The notes below the pieces were generated by a model, which saw nothing but the letters and a program-made list of their open reading frames with translations, ran no database searches and was not told the DNA's origin. From Alopecurus myosuroides (lineage: Eukaryota; Streptophyta; Magnoliopsida; Poales; Poaceae), in NCBI GenBank assembly GCA_028641055.1, contig CM054057.1:580741940-580805939 (forward strand): 64,000 bases of DNA, read 5' to 3'. This document shows, piece by piece, positions 38,031-48,143 of this stretch; position 1 is the stretch's first letter; every line of letters starts with the position of its first letter. The position numbers were made by a program, and so were the translations under genes.

Positions 38031-39578
38031 TGATGCGTGTGAACACACGTTCGTTGGGAGACCCCAAGAGGAAGGTATGAAGAGTGCAGCAGCAAGTTTC
38101 CCTCAGAAAGAAACCAAGGTTGAATCGACCAATAGGAGGAAGGAGTAACTTCAGAAGGTTGATGCAGCTGCGATGGCAGGACGCACTACCGGTTCAGCAG
38201 CAACGTGGAACCTACACAACACAATCAAATCACCTTTCCCCATCGAAGCAGTGAGGTTGTCAATCTCACCAGTTTTGCTGAACACAAAGATGCTAAACGT
38301 ATGGTGTGGAAAACAGTATGAAAGCAGTGTGAAAGAAGTGTGTGTATTATCAGTATGAGAAAATGGACCGGGGTCTACAATTCACTAGTTGTTTCTCTTT
38401 GTGAAAGATAAATAACATGTGTGGTAAACAAATTACAGCTGGGCAATTGACAGAAATGAAGGCTGCACCGTAGTGCATATGCAGGACATAAAGATTACTA
38501 TGTCATTCATGCGGGCATTACAACGAAATAGATAGACCGCCATCCAACTTCATCTATGTCTAATAATCCACCCTTCGAATATCATCCGAACAAACGTTGG
38601 GTATTAAGTTGCAAGCAACAGATTATTGCAGTAAGCAAAGTGTGTAATGTAAACAATGTAAACTAGGTAAACACCAGTGTTTTATCCCTAATGGCAACAA
38701 CACATCCTCCATCTGTCACGTTTCTGTCACTCGTGCATAGATGCAAAGGAGGCATGAACCCACTATCGAGCATAAATACTTCCTCTTGGAGTTACTAGCA
38801 TATACTTAGCCAGAGCATCTACGAATAACGCATATCATGCAAGATCATAAATAACATATGCATGAAGATAACATGATAGATTGATAATGAAAAGACATAA
38901 CATTCAACATTCATCAGATTCCAGCAAACACAACATGTAGCATTACATAAAGATGATCTCGATAATGTAGGTCAGTTCACGAGATCTAAACATGAGGTAC
39001 AAAATGAAGACAACCATCTAGCTACTGCTATGGACCCGTAGTCCAGGGATGAACTACTCACGCATCACTTCGGAGGAGGGCATGGTGGTATAAACCCCTC
39101 CGGTGATAAAATTTCCTCCCGGCATGGTGCCGGGGAGATCTCTAGAACCCTCCCGATCTCGGGATGACGATGACGGCGGCCTCGGGTGTTTCTCGGGACG
39201 ATGTGGTATATATTTAGGGTTGATATGTCGGGGGGGTATAAATAGGCGAAAGGGCGATGGCGGTGGACGCCCGAGGGGCCCACACCACCCCCAGGCGCGG
39301 CCAGGGGGCGCCACCCTATGGTGTGGCCCCCTCTGGGCCTCTTCAGGACTCCGTGGAACCTTCGGGAATTCTAGGAATTTCGGTTCCGATAATATTTCCA
39401 GAACTATTTTTCTGAAACTAAAAACATCAGAAAACAGGGAACTGGCTCTGTGGCATTTTGTCAATAGGTTAGTCCGGAAAATCGATAAAAATGACATAAA
39501 GTGTATAGCAAACATGTAGGAAACAACATAAAAACAACATGGAACATCAGAAATTAAGGATACGTTTATGACGTATCA
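38031..39578 (-). repeat. Element C right LTR (5' LTR in coding sense), 1548 bp
   Basis: Intact LTR beginning TGATGCGTG and ending GACGTATCA. A TATAAATAG-like motif lies at about 39236-39245. ORFs in it are mirrored in the other LTR and are not genes. Confidence 0.9.
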
Positions 39579-41922
39579 CCGACCTTAATAAAAATTATTA
39601 ACACTTCCTTTTTTACATAGCTGAAAATGTGATGTTCATTCTGATACTCGACCAATTTATAGACCTTATTAATTTGTCTTCTATACATACTTCTCATGTT
39701 TATGCACTAAATTGAAAGTAGCATGTCATCTAGTCAAATGATCAATATCAAGTATTTGAATAAACAAGCCACTATTACAATTAACTTTGTTTCTTAATCC
39801 GGCGATATTTTTTAAGTGTAGATTAATCAATTTCTCTGTACACTCTTGTAAAATTAGTTCAGTAGAGAAAAATTTGCCATCTAGTATGAAGGAAGATATA
39901 ATTTTCAACCCTACGAAGAGCATTTTCAAACCATATATTGGAAAATTACGTAACCGACTAATTGGGCATGATAAAATATGAGAACATAAAGGAGATGCAT
40001 ATCCTTGCATGTCAAACCGTTTTGAGCAACCACCTAAATGGCTACGTATTCATCTACTGGTTATTGATGGTGACAAATGTCTTGTATGGACAATCTCACA
40101 GTGTTTTATTATACGACTTCGGAAACAAGAACGCTGCAAGGTTAAATTTTTATTTATTTATTTTAACATCACAATATCCATCATTCCCACCTATGAAAAC
40201 AAGTTTAATTATTATTTTTCTAATTGCCAAATTTTCTCGTCACATACAAAGATTAACAAGAAAACGACATCAGCTACAACTAGAGAAGCAAAGAACATCT
40301 TTTCCAAGATACCAAGAATTTTTTCTAGTCAAACATTTTTTTCACAAGGCTTTTTTTTTGAAACGAATGAATGTTTTTAACCTTGTTCTATTAGTTGAAG
40401 AGGATTTCGCCAAAAGTTAAAAGGAACAAAATACTACAAGCACTACTCTCCCAAAATTAATATGGTTAACTTTTCACACCCGCGATGTAAGTTTTACCTC
40501 CTTTTTAATCTTGTCGAAAATGACCGTAGGCGGCGTGTGCTTATTTCTAAAGAGTGTTTCTATCATTCCAAACTTCCCAAGACATTCGAAGGGTGACAAA
40601 AGCAATGGTCTTTCAGTTAGGGGCAGTTAAGCAATGACCTTTGGGTTAGGGGAAGGTTACCGGTCATGTCGAGCCACCATTCATTGAGCGATATCAAATA
40701 CCACTGTGTTGGATAATTGGCCGCATTTCAATCCTTGCTGAAACTCCAAAGACTCATGGTGAAAAACGGTAATAACGCCCTGGTCCTCTTGCATAAAGGG
40801 AAAATGTCGTAGTTTGGCCACCCCCTCTTTTGAAGCATGTCCGCCGTCCATACCCTATTTTGGGTAGCAAGTCATGCGGAAATATTGACTTTGGCAGGTG
40901 TAGGGGGGAAATCAACCATCCCCATGGTGAGGGACCTGGCATTTCGTGAAGGAAAAAGGCGCTGGTGGACTGCTTGACTTGACGGGTTGCTGCCCGGCGG
41001 AATTTATTCCGATGAGATGAAAAGTATCGATTACAGGGGGTGCTATTCACAAATATGATCTGGCGTAACTCTGAATCTAAGGTTGTATGTCCCCGTTTAT
41101 GACCCCATCCCATGCTTTATATAGGTAGCTGGGCCTCGGAGGCCATACATGAGGTGGACTCGATTCTGAGTCGGTATTTACACTTTCCTGTTCTTACCGC
41201 CTAAGTCTTTCCTTATCATGCTCCTGCGTAGCCTTCTTCCATGGGCTTCCGTGTAGTCATTTGTGGGGCTTGCTAAGGCACCCCTTGTTGGGCCGCACAG
41301 GGTACACCAATCGTGGAGGGTCTTTCGGGTACCCCCATGTCAGGAGGAGTCCAAAGGCGCCATACTAAATTTTTTCACATTGGACGTAGATCTGAGTAAA
41401 TGTATTTAACATGTTGAGGCTGTCGAATATGTCCACTAGTCGACGTCCTTGAATCTTGTTTAGCTATTGATGCGAGGTAGCGAGGTCGAGGTCTTGTTGA
41501 ATTGGGTCAATGCCAATGTCGAAAAGGAGAGCAAAAGTGTGTCGCTTTGTCGGTGTCCATGACCATGCAAAATAGGAGGGCAGGCACCCTACTGAGTCAG
41601 CATCCATTGCTCCGGCATGTGTTTGCCAACGGACCCAATCCAATGAAACAAAGATGAGGGAGGCGGGAGCTCGCGCGCGGTAGAATGGGAGGGTGATCGC
41701 CGAGGAAGGTAGTCTGGCTCGGCAGAGATGAAGAAGGCTAGGTTATTGGGCCGGTGGGTGACAGAGACGGCCTCACTGCAAAACTTCTCCTTTTTTGGTC
41801 GTTTGGTGTGTTTAAGCAAATGTATCCCAAAATCGTAACGGTACCTGGTAAAAGGCGCAATCGGGTGGTGTGTTTCACCAAAAGGTGAAAACTAATGGTG
41901 TCCTCTACCAAAATTTCGCTCA
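39579..41922. other. Gene-free stretch, probably old retroelement debris
   Basis: 2.3 kb without a convincing coding sequence. The first half is AT-rich. The second half (about 40740-41400) is GC-richer and has a TTTATATAGG TATA-like motif at 41112 followed by a leader-like stretch, which could be the promoter part of a decayed gypsy LTR, but no partner LTR, PBS or TSD was found. Confidence 0.4.
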
Positions 41923-41931
41923 TTTTTTTAT

Positions 41932-42116
41932 GAGAAAAATTCATGAACAGTACATAAACTTGGCACGTTCTGTCACCTTGGTTGCTTGACTTCAGTCTAC
42001 CCAAAATACGGTAATAGAACTTGGCGCATACGGTCAGTTCAGTCACCCCGCAGTATTTGCTACTGTATTTTGCTTGTGTGGCGTACGTAGAGCGACAGAT
42101 GTGTGGGACAGCGTGG
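41932..42116 (+). repeat. MULE left terminal inverted repeat
   Basis: Pairs with 47394-47588 with few mismatches and a gap of about 10 bases near 42099. MULE terminal repeats usually hold the transposase binding sites and the promoters of the internal genes. Confidence 0.9.
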
Positions 42117-42294
42117 CACTGGTTAGGACAACGTGGCGGAAGACGGGGAGGCGTGGTTATTATGCAGGGGGATCCTTCTTTCGGACAGAAACCCCAAATC
42201 TCTCTCTCACTTCGTCGAAGCAGAGGCGGAGCGATCACGTAGCCGCGGAGGAGCCGAGGTGCCCACCTCGTCGTCGATCAACCGGCGGCGAGCG

Positions 42295-45200
42295 ATGGCC
42301 TCTACGTCGCATGGTCAACCGCCACCTTCTGCTCCACCTTCTGCACCGGATGGGGGAGGGACGAGCGATTCCCCACCGCTGGATGGGGCGGCGCGGCGGC
42401 GGGCATCACCGGGCGCAGAGAGTGCACCCTCTCTTCCTCGCTCAAGGCTCGGCGTTTCTGCTTCGTCCTCACCCTCTCTCTGGTCGGCGGCGCCACTGTC
42501 GCGGGAGGTTGGTACAGGGCTTCACGGCCGGTACTGGACTGCGGTGCGGCGGCGCGAGGAAGCCTCGCCGCCCCTATATGGTACGTCTCCTTGTTGATTC
42601 CCCCTCTCTCGCAGTCGATGTAGGTCAGCAATCGTTATGATTGAGGGTGCCACCATGTTTTTGGCTTCGGTGAAATTGGTGGGTTTGGTAAGGTTTAAGA
42701 GAGATATGAACTGTCAAAAATTCGTAATTTTTTGTGAAATTGGTGGATTGGGTAGGGTTAGAGAAGTAATGTTAGGTCTTTCATAGCGTATTGTGTTGAA
42801 AGATCAGATTTTTAGCTTGCGAATGTTGAAAATAAGGTTGCCCTGTATCTCTGATTTTTACTTTGTGCATGTATATTGTGCTGTTAAAGATTTTTACTTG
42901 ATTGTGCTGTATTGTGGTGTATTGTTAGAGCAAGTTTACTGTATGTTTACTGTATTTTGATTTTTACTTGATAAAGCATGTATTGTGTTGTATTCTGATT
43001 TTTACTGGATGTTTACTGTATTTTGTTGTACTGTGATTTTTATTGGATGTTTACTGTATTTTGGTGTATTCTTTAGTACAAGTTGAAGCTGTGCATTGTG
43101 CTGAATGTTTGCATCTGCTTTTGTTTGCAATGTAGCTACTGGAAGTGACCATTTTTCTGTGGAGGTAAATCATGGTGGCTATTTTCTTGGGACTGGTCAG
43201 TACAGACAGTATGTGAAGGGACAGGCGCATTGGTATGACTACTTTGACACAGAGAAATGGACAACAAATATGATTGAAAACCTGGTTGAGGAGATTGGTT
43301 ATGAGTGTGGGGGCAGAATTAGAGTTTATTGGTGTGTTCCTGGCATTCCAATATGGAGAAATGGACTAAGAGAGATAAAGTTAGGTGATGAAACAATGCC
43401 TACCAACATGGTTGCATGTGTTAGAAGAGGAGAGAATTTCCAGCAGCTCTACCTTGATCATGATGATAGCCTTATCTCATTCTGTTCACCTGTACAAGTA
43501 CACTCTGATGATGAAGACCTACCAATTGTTAAGTATGCACCTGTGAAGATAGATTATGATGATGTAGTGAACTTTCCAGTTGCCTCATTGCCTGCAGTAA
43601 TCAGTCCAATTAGGCCATTACAAACAATTATTCCAGATGAAGATGCAGGTGAAGAACATAGTTCATCACATGAAGAAGATGCAGAGTCTGTGGAGATACC
43701 AGAGCCACCTCGAGCAGGAGAGTTTGACTATCCAATTGATTACTACTTATCTAAAGGGAGGAGATCAATCAGAGCATTGGACATGGATACAGCAGATGTA
43801 GATGAAGATGCAGGTGAAGAACATAGTGACTCTGATGTTGACAGTGATTACACACCAGAATTGGATGACTCTGACTTTGCAATTGATGAAGGAGATGATG
43901 ATTTATATGAGAGATATGTAGATGAGGGCAAAGGCAAATCAATTCATGAAGAGCCTGATGAGAATGTTGAAGGAGATGATCTGTACTTGCCTGACTCTGA
44001 TGAGGATGAAGTGAGACTTAACTTCAAATCTTTCAGAACTGAAGACTTGAGCTGTCCTGCATTTCACACTGGCCAGACATTTCAATCAGTTCAACTGCTT
44101 AGGAAAGCCATTAGGGAGTACAGTTGCAAGGAGAGAGTTGAGATTAAACTTCCCACCAATGACAAAGGTAGGGTGAAAGCAAGGTGTTATGAGGAAAAGG
44201 ATGTTGAGTGCAGTTGGTACTTGTGGGCCTCTTATGACAGCAGGAGCAAATGCTTCATGGTGAAGAAGTACTTTCCACAACATTCTTGTGCAAGGAAATG
44301 GAGAGTGACTGCATTTAGTGCTCCATTTGTTGCAAAAAAGTACATAGATTCATTCAGAGCAGATGAGAATATGAACATGAGAAACTTTAGCAGAGTTGTG
44401 GAGAAAGATTGGAACATGACTGCATCAAGGAGCAAGCTTAGAAGAGCAAAGAGGCTAGCCAAGAAAGTAATAGAAGGTGATGAGTTGGAGCAGTACAGTT
44501 GCTTGTGGGATTATGCTCAAGAGGTTAGGACATCTAATCCAGGATCCATATTGAAAACTACAGCAAAATCTATATTGTGGACTTAAAAGATAACACTTGT
44601 ACATGCAACAGATGGAACCTGAATGGGATCCCTTGTCACCATGCAGTGGCATGTTGCAGAGCAGAGAGGAAATGTCCTGAGGAACTTGTTGATCCTTGCT
44701 ACAGCATACAAGCATTGAAGGCAGCATACAAACCAATAATCAAACCTTGTAGAGATAGAAGTGAGTGGGAGAGGATGCAGGCAACTGAGATCAAGCCACC
44801 AATATATGAGAAGAAAGTTGGGAGACCAAGTAAGAGGTGTAGAAGGAAGCAGCCATATGAAGTTCAAAACAAAGATGGAAGCAAAAGAATTACTAGACAT
44901 GGGGTCATGATTACATGCTCTTACTGTCATGAGGGTGGACATAACAGGAAAGGTTGCTCAAAGAGGAAAGCTGCTGAAGGCCAAGGAGAAGGCCAAGGTG
45001 AAGAACCAGTGGTTACTCAAGAACCAGTGGTTACTCAAGAACCAGTGATTACTCAAGAACCAGTGGTTACTCAAGAACCAGTGATTACTCAAGAACCAGT
45101 GGTTACTCAAGAACCAGAGGTTAACCAGGTTTGTGACACATTCTTATCTTCTTATCTGAATTTTGTGACACCTTCCTCTTATCTGAATTTTCTCTTACCT

Positions 45201-45894
45201 GAATGTAGGTTGACTATGGGGTGACCATGCTACAGATGTTGCAGCAGAGAAGGCCACCTCCTAGAGTGGAAGACAGTAAGGTGCAACCTGAGTCAGCATT
45301 CATACACAATGCAATGACCACAGGTGATGCTACCAGCTCTACAACAGCAACAAAAGATGCAAACTTGTCACTTAAGTTGGCAAAATTGAAGAGAGACAGG
45401 GAAAGAGACCAAGCTGCAAGAAGAGATGCTGTACTAGAGGCCATGAATGAAAAACTTGAGCAGAGAGCAGCAGAAGCTGAAGCCAAAAGAATTGAAGCAC
45501 TTGAGAAGAGAGAAGAGAAAGCTGCTAAGAGAAGGCAACAAGCTCAGGAGAAAAAAGCTATGGAACTAGCTGCAAAGGAAGAAAGAATGCTTAAGAAGAA
45601 ACAAGAATCAGAGGCTAAGAAAGCACAGCTGGAGGAGCAAAGTTGCTTAGACTGGTCAAGCAAGCAGAAGATGCAGAGGCTAAGAAAGCACAGCTGGAGG
45701 AAGCAAAGAAGCAGAAGATGGCCAAGGCTGCACTGGAAGCTGCTGTGAAGAAGACTCAGCTGGAGGAGGCAAAGAAGCTCAAGATGGCCCAGATGGAAGA
45801 GGCAAGGAGGCAAAGAAGACCAATGCCTGATGCTACAATGCCTGCTACTAAAAAAACTAAGAGAGTTAACATGTTTGATGAGCTGAGAGGTTGA
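42295..45894 (+). pseudogene. mudrA-type MULE transposase gene with deleted catalytic domain and frameshifts
   Basis: Exon 1 42295-42580 (MASTSHGQPPPS) and exon 2 from 43136 join in frame across a GT-AG intron. Exon 2 encodes an N-terminal plant-MULE domain (GSDHFSVEVNHGG), a long Asp/Glu-rich linker, and a MuDR/FAR1-like DNA-binding domain (about 44040-44300). It then breaks off at TSNPGSILK near 44550. The next recognisable block, in another frame, is YIVDLKDN followed by the SWIM finger (CTCNRWNLNGIPCHHAV, about 44600). The whole DDE MULE domain that belongs between them is missing. A CCHC knuckle (CSYCHEGGHNRKGC), seven EPVVTQ-type repeats, a GT-AG intron (45129-45208) and a Lys/Glu-rich coiled coil follow, with a further frameshift near 45635. 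The coiled-coil end reads KRVNMFDELRG. It cannot catalyse transposition but could still bind DNA. Confidence 0.85.
45003..45128 (+). repeat. Seven tandem 18-bp coding repeats (EPVVTQ)
   Basis: Seven units of GAACCAGTGGTTACTCAA with V/I variation at position 4, the last reading EPEVNQ. The repeat ends exactly at the proposed splice donor (45128/45129). This is an in-frame minisatellite in the transposase gene. Confidence 0.9.
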
Positions 45895-46169
45895 TTCCAT
45901 GTAAAAGTTACTGAAACTCTGGTAGAATGCTTATTTTGTATCAGTGAACTATGGCTGATGTAATTCCAAGTTAGTGAACTATGCTACAATGCTAATTTTG
46001 GATCAGTGATTTTGGATAAGTGAACTATGCCTGATGTATCAGTGAACTATGCCTGATATAATTCTAAGTTACTGAAACTATGTGCACTCATGTTCTATCT
46101 GTCATTTTTGTATCAAGTATCAGTTAAATTTACTTCTGTTTGTATTCTGTTTAAATTCTATTTTGTCTT

Positions 46170-46270
46170 CCTTTTGCACTCATTTTGTATCAAGTATCAA
46201 TCATTTTGTATCAAGTATCAGTCATTTTGTATAAAGTATCAGTAATTTTGTACCAAGTTTCAGTCATTCT
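46170..46270. repeat. Short tandem repeats 3' of the mudrA gene
   Basis: Four to five degenerate copies of a roughly 22-bp unit containing TCATTTTGTATCAAGTATCA. The region lies between the converging MULE genes (45895-46488), which otherwise shows nothing recognisable. Confidence 0.7.
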
Positions 46271-46488
46271 GCACTTATTTGCCTGATAACAACAAAGCTT
46301 TATTGCACAGATAGCACAACCAGAGCTTACATAGCATACATAAGAAACACTACAACCATTAGTTCAAAGACAACAACACTACAACCATTAGTTCATAGAC
46401 AACAACATTACAACATTACATAGCTTACATAGCATTTATCTTGCACCATTACATAGCTAACAGTACCATTTTCTCTTGCACCAGTGCA

Positions 46489-47163
46489 TCACTTCTTCAT
46501 AATTAGTGCAAGAAACAGCACACACATCACCAACACACTGGCCATGATAAACTTCATCATCAGGACAATTTCCCTACCCACTGCAAGCATTGCAGCTGCT
46601 TGGAGCTTGGTGATGGTCAAAGAATCTCCACTAGCAGTCAGTGCAGGCCCATTCCTCTTGATGATTTTGCCTCTCAGATCTTCATTGGTTCCAAATTTTG
46701 TCTTGGCCTCCCTTATCTTCTTGAGCTGTTCCCTCTTCTCATCTGCTGCACATAATGCTTCAGGAGCATCATCACCAACAAGAATGCGCTGGTCAATCAG
46801 ATACTCAACATACTCGAGCTCCCACTTCCAAAAGTCACACGTGGTCTACGAATCAAAAATTTCATACTGAAATGAGTACCAAACAGGGCAGAATGCTTAA
46901 TCTGACAGTCAAAACGAAACAACAATTTCATACTGAAATTACCAAGCATGCTTCATCTGACAGTCAAAACGAAATCTTTCGCAGCTCAAATGCCAAACAG
47001 TACTTACCCCATGATTGCGACAGGAGTAGAACACCCATCCGTCGTGGTCATCGGTGTTCGACACCCACTGTTTCACCGGCGAGCCGCAGTCTGGGCACTC
47101 GATGATGGGGACTGCAACTGATCTGCGGCGGATGGAAGAACGGACGGAGCTCGTGGTCGACAT
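46489..47163 (-). CDS. GRF-type zinc-finger protein with C-terminal membrane segment, carried by the MULE
   Basis: Two exons, complement of 46489-46845 and 47008-47163, joined in frame across a GT-AG intron (donor GGG/GTAAGT, acceptor TCGTAG/ACC), giving 170 codons. Starting at MSTTSSVRSS, residues about 18-55 form a GRF zinc finger: CPDCGSPVKQW, then FYSCRNHG across the intron into TTCDFWKWE, with the Cys pattern C-x2-C...C...C and the aromatic FWKW. A charged helical region follows, then a hydrophobic C-terminal stretch (IMASVLVMCVLFLALIM) that looks like a membrane anchor, ending in KK. I translated exon 2 codon by codon and found no internal stop. GRF fingers in known proteins bind nucleic acid; the role here is unknown. 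It may be the second gene of this MULE family (analogous in position to mudrB) or a captured host gene. Confidence 0.75.
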
Positions 47164-47393
47164 TCCTCCGTGCGAAGCAGAGCGCATCCGCATTCCACGG
47201 CGGCGGCGATGCGAGGCGGCGACGGCGATGCAGGGGGAGATGGGCGAGGGAACCTAGGGATTTGGTCGGGAGGAGAAGATAACTTGGTCGGGGAGGGGAT
47301 TTTGGTCGGGGAGAGACTTGGTCCGAATCGCTCTGCCAGATTTACAAAAACCCCCTCCAAACATGACTGTACAGACGATTAGGCGCCGCGCCG

Positions 47394-47588
47394 CCACGCT
47401 GTCCCACACATGGCCAGCCACTTGTCGCTCTACGTACGCCACACAAGCAAAATACAGTAGCAAATACTGCGGGGTGACTGAACTGACCGTTTGAGCCAAG
47501 TTCTATTACCGTATTTTGGGTAGACTGAAGTCAAGCAACCAAGGTGACAGAACGTGCCAAGTTTATGTACTGTTCATGAATTTTTCTC
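47394..47588 (-). repeat. MULE right terminal inverted repeat
   Basis: Inverse of 41932-42116, ending GAATTTTTCTC next to the target duplication at 47589-47597. It lies upstream of the GRF gene and is the MULE end nearest to the CONSTANS-like gene. Confidence 0.9.
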
Positions 47589-47597
47589 TTTTTTTAT

Positions 47598-48143
47598 CAA
47601 CACGAATCTTAAATTTGCACGAAGCTGTCAAATACAGACTAAATTGCACGGTACGCGTGTTTTGCAAAGTTGTACGCTGGAGGGATCCGGGACAGTCACG
47701 GCGATCTCGCCGGCCGTTTGTACCCCGCGAGCATCCATCACTGTAATCCGGCGGCATCACCGAGAGGATATGATCGGATTAGTAACCCCGTACCGGTTGG
47801 CTCCGCCGAAAAGCCAAACCCATCCAGCAGACGATCGAGCGGGGAAATGAACCCGACGCCGATCTCTCCCTGTCCATCACATGCACCAAAATCCCCTCCC
47901 GATCGAATCCCACTGTATCACACTGCCGACTTCGCTTGGCTACAAGTCTACCACGTGCTCCGTTCCCCCCACGTCGACGTCCCCCACCCACTATTACATC
48001 TCCGGCCCTCCCCCACATCGCCACCACCACCTTCAACTTCAATCAATCTTCCCCTCCACAGCTCCACTACGCCTGCCGCGCGCGCCATTGTCTTTCCAAG
48101 CTAAGAGGAAGAAGCCACGCGGAGGGGGTGATCGATCGGTACC
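47598..48143 (+). promoter_or_regulatory. 5' flank and probable promoter of the CONSTANS-like gene
   Basis: 546 bp between the MULE target duplication and the start codon. A G-box CACGTG lies at 47952-47957 and an ACGTCGACGT motif near 47971-47980, both common binding cores for bZIP/bHLH factors. No clear TATA box stands at a standard distance. Composition shifts to GC-rich leader sequence towards the ATG. Confidence 0.45.

Larger units (their letters stand above)
5817..39578 (-). mobile_element. Element C: degenerate Athila-type Ty3/gypsy retrotransposon hosting nested A and B
   Basis: Left LTR pieces 5817-6850 and 32446-32942 together match right LTR 38031-39578. The LTRs begin TGATGCG and end GTATCA. 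Flanking pentamers CCGAA (5812-5816) and CCGAC (39579-39583) are a target duplication with one mismatch. The primer site next to the right LTR resembles the complement of tRNA-Asp, typical of Athila elements. The interior 32943-38030 contains broken gag and protease on the minus strand and no reverse transcriptase or integrase. Three mismatches in the first 66 LTR bases indicate an older insertion than B. Confidence 0.85.
41932..47588 (+). mobile_element. Mutator-like element (MULE) with long terminal inverted repeats
   Basis: 5657 bp bounded by GAGAAAAATTCATGAACAG and its inverse. Terminal inverted repeats are about 185-195 bp (41932-42116 and 47394-47588). A perfect 9-bp target duplication TTTTTTTAT (41923-41931 and 47589-47597) is diagnostic for Mutator. 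It carries a mudrA-like gene on the plus strand, missing its catalytic core, and a GRF zinc-finger gene on the minus strand, so the two genes converge. It is a deletion derivative that would need transposase from elsewhere. Confidence 0.93.

Noticed and set aside
39962..40420. 152-codon plus-strand ORF in gene-free DNA
   Set aside because: AT-rich, low-complexity translation without a domain, with an overlapping ORF in a second frame.
42074..42640. 188-codon ORF overlapping the MULE left TIR
   Set aside because: The frame starting at 42295 that splices to the transposase exon explains this region; the longer ORF is an overlapping frame running through the TIR.
45003..45128. Regular repeat array that could suggest a CRISPR
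   Set aside because: Units abut without spacers, are coding (EPVVTQ) and lie in a plant transposon.
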